Shown here: piece by piece, positions 6,103 through 8,833 of the stretch | Layout of the letters: the number at the start of each line of letters is the position of its first letter | How positions within the stretch are numbered: the first letter of the stretch is position 1 | Assembly: GCA_902495025.1 (NCBI GenBank) | Contig: CABUWB010000061.1 | Coordinates: forward strand, 1-8,833 | Direction of reading: 5' to 3' | Source of the DNA: an uncultured Eubacteriales bacterium | GTDB taxonomy: Bacteria; Bacillota; Clostridia; Lachnospirales; CAG-274 | DNA: 8,833 bases | Notes under the pieces: model-generated | The model's database searches: none | What the model saw: the letters and a program-made list of their open reading frames with translations, nothing else | Told to the model about the DNA's origin: nothing | Made by a program: the position numbers and the translations under genes

Positions 6103-6295
6103 GATTTTTTTTAATTATGTAAAAAATATTAAGCTATTTTAAATTTTTCACAGGTTAGAACCCTCTCTGGGCAACCACTTTTAATATACTCATAATTAAA
6201 AGCGGCTATTTCTATTTGCGTAAAATTTAACTGCCATATTATCCTTCGGCTTTGCTTAGCATGGTTTATCACCTCATATTACCATATCACAAAAC
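6103..6295. other. Non-coding stretch with two inverted repeats
   Basis: There is no gene between the metallopeptidase promoter region and the CRISPR terminator. Two hairpin-forming sequences stand side by side: GGTT (6153-6156) with AACC (6173-6176) enclosing CCC/GGG (6161-6171), and CTTTTAAT (6178-6185) with ATTAAAAG (6195-6202). They could be part of a leader for the metallopeptidase mRNA or a small RNA. No known RNA family was recognised; the rest is AT-rich sequence with nothing visible. Confidence 0.4.
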
Positions 6296-6326
6296 AAAAA
6301 AGCCCGTGCCAAGCACGAACTTTTTT
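6296..6326 (-). terminator. Terminator at the leader-distal end of the CRISPR array
   Basis: AAAAAAG, CGTGC, loop CAA (TTG on the minus strand), GCACG and CTTTTTT form a hairpin with a 2x2 internal loop, flanked by A and T runs so that it can work in both directions. On the minus strand it lies 34 bases past the last, degenerate CRISPR repeat and would end the pre-crRNA. Confidence 0.82.
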
Positions 6327-6360
6327 GACAGTCTGAAACCACCTTTTGGCTGTTTTTAAC

Positions 6361-6595
6361 TTTTTTGTTCCCTGTGGAGTAACACTGTTCCAAAACAGAA
6401 ATAGAGCACAAGTTAGAAGAGCTTGATGTTTTCGTCCCCTGTGGAGTAACGCTGTTCCAAAACTAAACTTATAGACATGAGAAAAAATAGAAAGTTTTCG
6501 TCCCCTGTGGAATAACACTGTTCCAAAACAGGTGATATTATGGGATTGACCGAAGTAGCGTTTTCGTCCCCTGTGGAGTAACACTGTTCCAAAAC
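6361..6595 (-). CRISPR. CRISPR array, 4 repeats and 3 spacers, type III-like repeat
   Basis: Four 36-bp repeats lie at 6361-6396, 6428-6463, 6494-6529 and 6560-6595, separated by spacers of 31, 30 and 30 bp. Read on the minus strand the repeat starts GTTTTGGAACAGTGTTAC and ends CCACAGGGGACGAAAAC. The rightmost copy is the consensus; the next two differ by one base each and the leftmost by three. Decay towards the left places the leader at the right, so transcription is on the minus strand. The ending GGGGACGAAAAC resembles type III-A repeats known from S. epidermidis (handle ACGAGAAC) and S. thermophilus (ACGGAAAC); the predicted crRNA handle here is ACGAAAAC. There is little internal palindrome. 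No adjacent cas genes are present, so processing and interference proteins must come from elsewhere, perhaps beyond the left edge. The three spacers have no match in this window. Confidence 0.93.
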
Positions 6596-6737
6596 CTCAA
6601 ATCTATTTAAGTACATACTAACACAACTTACATACTTTTGCAACACCTTAATAAAATATGCTGTAATTAACCTAAACTTTTAATTACAACCCACTAATTG
6701 ACAAAAGCATTAATTTAAAAATTGCACCTTATAGTAA
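6596..6737 (-). promoter_or_regulatory. CRISPR leader with putative promoter at 6615-6643
   Basis: An AT-rich stretch without a gene lies between a terminator and the consensus end of the array. On the minus strand TTGCAA (6638-6643) and TAGTAT (6615-6620) are 17 bases apart, each matching 4 of 6 consensus positions. A transcript would begin about 12 bases before the first repeat. Confidence 0.55.
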
Positions 6738-6780
6738 AACCTCCAAGCTGTCCGCATTTGCATACGCCAGCTCAGAGGTT
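6738..6780 (-). terminator. Long-stem terminator before the CRISPR leader
   Basis: On the minus strand AACCTCTGAGCTG pairs with CAGCTTGGAGGTT: 13 continuous base pairs, two of them G-U, around a 17-base loop, then a run of four T residues. On the plus strand the two G-U pairs become mismatches, so the minus strand is the functional one. It closes transcription coming from the CAP gene side and insulates the array. Confidence 0.75.
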
Positions 6781-6811
6781 AAAAAGCAGCATGATAATAC
6801 ACTTAAAAATA

Positions 6812-6831
6812 ATTATATATTTATATATAAT
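6812..6831. repeat. AT-only palindrome downstream of the CAP gene
   Basis: ATTATATAT and ATATATAAT form 9-bp arms around TT. It lies in the 160 bases between the CAP gene stop and the long-stem terminator, which otherwise hold nothing recognisable. It could help end the CAP transcript or be chance in AT-rich DNA. Confidence 0.4.
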
Positions 6832-6942
6832 GAAGCATTAATAATAATTTACATTTTGCTGTTATAAAACCTGAAATTACTTAAATAAGGATTTATTTAT
6901 AAACCCGCATAGGCATCACCCCTTTGTATAAATATCAGTAAA

Positions 6943-7755
6943 TTAATCTGCAAAATCAACAACGAAATAGCCATTATAATGAGCAATACCTATGTGACAG
7001 TAATCGCTATTTAAGATATTGGCTCTATGTCCATCGCTGTTCATCCATAAATCCATAACCTGCTCCGCTGTCATATCACCTTTAGCAATATTTTCTCCCA
7101 GCATTGAGTAGTCAGTTGTAAATCTGGTTATTCTTGTATAAAAATCCGTACCGTCCTTAGATGTGTGGTCAAAATAGTTATTTTCCGCCATATCCCTTGC
7201 GTGATATTCAGCAGCCGCCGTCAGCTTATCGTCCAATACCAGCCCGGTAAGTCCATTTGATTTTCTTATTTCATTTGTGATAGATAAAATCTCTCCAACC
7301 ATGGAGCTGTCAGCTGACAAAGTGGTACTTTCGGTTGAGGTTTCGATTTCGGTTACAGTACAGGTAGCTGCCTCGGTAGTCTGCTCGGTTACAGTGCAGG
7401 CAACTGTCTCGGTAATCTGCTCGGTTACATCAGCGGCAGTGGCGGTTTCGGTAATTATCGGAGTATAGAAAATGGTTTTGCCGTCTGATGATAAGGCAGC
7501 AGAGGAATAAATTCCGCTGATTTTTTCTTCTATTTCCGACGAAAGCCTTTTAAGCAGCTCCTCTGTTGCCTGCCTTATACTATCAATACGCATCCCAATA
7601 TCCGTATAACCAGTGTGATGTGAAAATATAGGCACTGCACCGCCTGAGGCAGTATACACAAACGGCTCGGTTTTATACTCTGCCGCCGAAACAGAAATTA
7701 CAGAAATTGCGGCTATAGCCATTGTACCTACAATTATCTTTTTTATATTTGTCAT
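6943..7755 (-). CDS. Secreted CAP/SCP (YkwD-like) domain protein
   Basis: A protein of 270 residues. The start at 7755 is chosen because AAAGGAGAG lies 5-6 bases before it, inside the six-residue extension that an ATG at 7773 would give. A signal peptide is clear: N-I-K-K, a hydrophobic core, and cleavage near S-V-S-A-A (about 20-25). A Thr/Glu-rich linker with a 12-residue repeat (about 109-142) joins it to a C-terminal CAP domain (about 155-270). The domain shows A-A-E-Y-H-A-R-D-M, Y-F-D-H, GENIA and W-M-N-S-D-G-H-R-A-N-I-L, the standard cavity histidine and glutamate positions of the family. Bacterial CAP proteins of this sort are exported and mostly of unknown activity. It is the last of three genes for secreted proteins in this part. 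The expected end of the domain is present, so it is full length. Confidence 0.9.
   Translation of the reverse strand: MTNIKKIIVGTMAIAAISVISVSAAEYKTEPFVYTASGGAVPIFSHHTGYTDIGMRIDSIRQATEELLKRLSSEIEEKISGIYSSAALSSDGKTIFYTPIITETATAADVTEQITETVACTVTEQTTEAATCTVTEIETSTESTTLSADSSMVGEILSITNEIRKSNGLTGLVLDDKLTAAAEYHARDMAENNYFDHTSKDGTDFYTRITRFTTDYSMLGENIAKGDMTAEQVMDLWMNSDGHRANILNSDYCHIGIAHYNGYFVVDFAD
7351..7428 (-). repeat. 36-bp tandem repeat within the CAP gene linker
   Basis: Two copies (7357-7392 and 7393-7428) match at 31 of 36 bases, followed by the start of a third (7351-7356). They encode the 12-residue units VTEQITETVACT and VTEQTTEAATCT. The unit may vary in number between strains. Each copy carries one cysteine. 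Confidence 0.8.
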
Positions 7756-7846
7756 AAAAATCTCTCCTTTCATGTGTAAATAAGTTATTTTTAATTTCTT
7801 ATTGTAATCCTAAAAAATATATAATATAATTAAAAAGATGAATTTT

Positions 7847-7883
7847 ATCTGTCGGGCAGAACTGTTAAGTCCACCCGACAGAT
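7847..7883 (-). terminator. 10-bp inverted repeat after the small secreted protein gene
   Basis: ATCTGTCGGG and CCCGACAGAT are perfectly complementary around a 17-base loop, starting 6 bases past the stop codon. The minus strand continues AAAATTC and so lacks an immediate T run. It could be a processing or mRNA-stability hairpin or a weak terminator. Confidence 0.6.
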
Positions 7884-7889
7884 TAGCAA

Positions 7890-8192
7890 TTATCTTACAC
7901 CAAGACCTGCTCTTATTCCTCTGCTGCGCTGAAGAACCTCCTGCGTCCTGCTGCCGCTCTGCTGCGGCTTGCACAGCTCTGAAGTATCAACGTTTACACC
8001 AATGTCGATATTGTTGACAACATTGACATCTGTTATCACCTGGGTAACAAAAGCATTGTCGCAATCCTTCAGGTATAAAATTGCTGTGTTGTCAATGTCG
8101 GTAATATTTCCCGACGGTGCTGCAAATGCCGTTGAACATACACTCAGGACCATTGCTGAAGTAAGTACTGCTGATTTTAATAATTTTTTCAT
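7890..8192 (-). CDS. Small secreted protein of unknown function
   Basis: A 100-residue protein with a good signal peptide (M-K-K-L-L-K, hydrophobic stretch, cleavage near A-F-A-A at about 22-25). GGAGG lies 7 bases before the start. The mature part opens with Asp/Asn/Val-rich strands (D-V-N-V-V-N-N-I-D-I-G-V-N-V) and ends with a basic Gln/Arg-rich tail (S-R-T-Q-E-V-L-Q-R-S-R-G-I-R-A-G-L-G-V-R). Two cysteines are present in the mature part. I do not recognise a family. Its place between two other genes for secreted proteins suggests a cell-envelope or extracellular role. Confidence 0.72.
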   Translation of the reverse strand: MKKLLKSAVLTSAMVLSVCSTAFAAPSGNITDIDNTAILYLKDCDNAFVTQVITDVNVVNNIDIGVNVDTSELCKPQQSGSRTQEVLQRSRGIRAGLGVR

Positions 8193-8238
8193 TGCGATTC
8201 CTCCTTTTAACTGAAAAAGATATGTTTGGTTAAATTTA

Positions 8239-8264
8239 TATATAGCAGCAAAGCTACTTATATA
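8239..8264 (-). terminator. Weak hairpin overlapping the end of the copper-amine-oxidase-N-like gene
   Basis: On the minus strand AGTAGC pairs with GCTGCT around TTT, extended after a one-base bulge by five A-T pairs. It includes the stop codon. There is no clear T run afterwards, so it may only slow polymerase between the two secreted-protein genes. Confidence 0.35.
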
Positions 8265-8817
8265 ACGTTACAGTCTGGGTATTGGCATCCCATTCAACCT
8301 TCGCATCAAATGCCTCAGCTAATGCACGCAGCGGCACAAAGGTCTGACCATTTTTTATTTCGGCATAGGCAGTCATTGTTGTGGAATTTCCGTTTACTGT
8401 TATTTTATTGCTTCCCGCCTTAAAAGCAATTTCCTTACCACCGCAGCTTACCAGCGCTGTTTTTGTGCTATCCTGCCAGCTTACCTTTACCTGGGAGCCG
8501 CCCTCAAGATTGCCTATGGCAGTTGCCGCTGCTCTTAACGGAAGCATAGTGGATTTTGTGTCAGGCTGTATATATGTTGGTGCGTTAAAAGCAATAACTG
8601 TACTGCCTGTTGTAAGAAAGGCTTCACCTATAACAAATTTTACTTTGCCTGTATCTGTGCCTGAATAAAAGCAGGACGTTTCATCTGTAATAGTGTTTCC
8701 ATCCGATATTACAACCGAGCTTTTATTAATTATTGTATTATTGGCAGCAGGCACAGACACTGCGGTAACAATTACAGCTGCGGTAACAAAGGGAATGAGT
8801 GATAATGTTTTTCTCAT
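8254..8817 (-). CDS. Secreted copper-amine-oxidase-N-like domain protein
   Basis: A 187-residue protein with a signal peptide (M-R-K-T, hydrophobic core, cleavage near V-P-A-A at about 22-25). Two related halves follow: L-P-L-R-A-A-A-T-A-I-G with V-K-V-S-W-Q-D (about 92-116), then F-V-P-L-R-A-L-A-E-A-F-D-A-K-V-E-W-D (about 161-178). These are the hallmark of the copper amine oxidase N-terminal-like domain, common in surface proteins of Firmicutes and not itself an oxidase. The role is probably structural or adhesive in the envelope. The start at 8817 has AGGAGG 7 bases upstream. It is the first of three secreted-protein genes; its promoter lies beyond the right edge. Confidence 0.88.
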   Translation of the reverse strand: MRKTLSLIPFVTAAVIVTAVSVPAANNTIINKSSVVISDGNTITDETSCFYSGTDTGKVKFVIGEAFLTTGSTVIAFNAPTYIQPDTKSTMLPLRAAATAIGNLEGGSQVKVSWQDSTKTALVSCGGKEIAFKAGSNKITVNGNSTTMTAYAEIKNGQTFVPLRALAEAFDAKVEWDANTQTVTLYK

Positions 8818-8833
8818 TATTTTTCCTCCTTTC

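Noticed and set aside
6143..6176. GGGTTCTAACC stretch on the minus strand as a tRNA 3' part or preQ1-like riboswitch
   Set aside because: There is no acceptor or anticodon arm, and the CCTCT partner needed for a preQ1 aptamer is missing downstream.
6325..6353. TTGACA on the plus strand as a promoter for the array in the opposite direction
   Set aside because: There is no -10-like hexamer 16-18 bases downstream, and the other signs give minus-strand transcription.
6296..6396. Degenerate repeat plus hairpins and terminator as a tracrRNA of a type II (Cas9) system
   Set aside because: The layout loosely resembles a tracrRNA, but the degenerate repeat is in phase with the array, the decay gradient fits an ordinary leader-distal end, and the repeat end fits type III better. 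A cas9 gene in the genome would reopen this.
6279..6646. Two overlapping minus-strand open frames with repeated VLEQCYSTGDEN-type or LLHRGRK-type peptides
   Set aside because: The repeating peptide is a translation of the CRISPR repeats in different frames. There is no ribosome site, and the spacing follows the array.

Overview
The DNA is AT-rich with purine-rich GGAGG ribosome binding sites in front of almost every gene, and the proteins (ClpP, CAP, copper-amine-oxidase-N-like secreted proteins, a VirD4-type ATPase) look like those of a gut-type Clostridia/Ruminococcaceae bacterium. That placement is an inference from style and families; no rRNA or tRNA is present to anchor it. Every credible gene reads on the minus strand, so the window is best read from right to left.

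Right end (about 8817 to 6943): three genes for exported proteins. They are a copper-amine-oxidase-N-like protein, a 100-residue secreted protein of unknown function, and a CAP/SCP (YkwD-like) protein with a Thr/Glu-rich repeat linker. A strong minus-strand terminator at 6738-6780 closes this part.

Middle right (6737 to 6296): a short CRISPR array of four 36-bp repeats and three spacers. It is read on the minus strand from an AT-rich leader with a plausible promoter and ends in a terminator hairpin. The repeat ends in GGGGACGAAAAC, which resembles the type III-A repeats of Staphylococcus epidermidis and Streptococcus thermophilus. No cas1, cas2, cas6 or nuclease gene lies beside it.

Middle (6059 to 2096): a five-helix membrane protein with an outward-facing HExxH metallopeptidase domain and its own terminator. 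Next comes a tight three-gene run: a degenerate AAA+-like protein with no Walker A motif, a soluble VirD4/TraG-like ATPase with an altered Walker A, and a ClpP protease.

Left (1980 to 1): two copies of one transcription unit made of promoter, long structured leader, sigma-factor gene and hairpin. The copy at 286-990 encodes a protein with sigma regions 2 and 4 and a C-terminus ending QLAA. The copy at 1337-1756 has lost region 4. The window ends in the first 53 codons of a protein that starts directly with a Cas10/Cmr2-like palm domain.

The main points of interest are three. The two sigma leaders share RNA hairpins kept by compensatory base changes. A sigma factor with an ssrA-like C-terminus sits near a ClpP gene. 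A Cas10-like gene and a type III-like array lie at opposite sides of a gene set (sigma factors, ClpP, VirD4-like and AAA-like ATPases, membrane protease) that resembles no described system I can name. A link between these parts is a hypothesis from proximity only.
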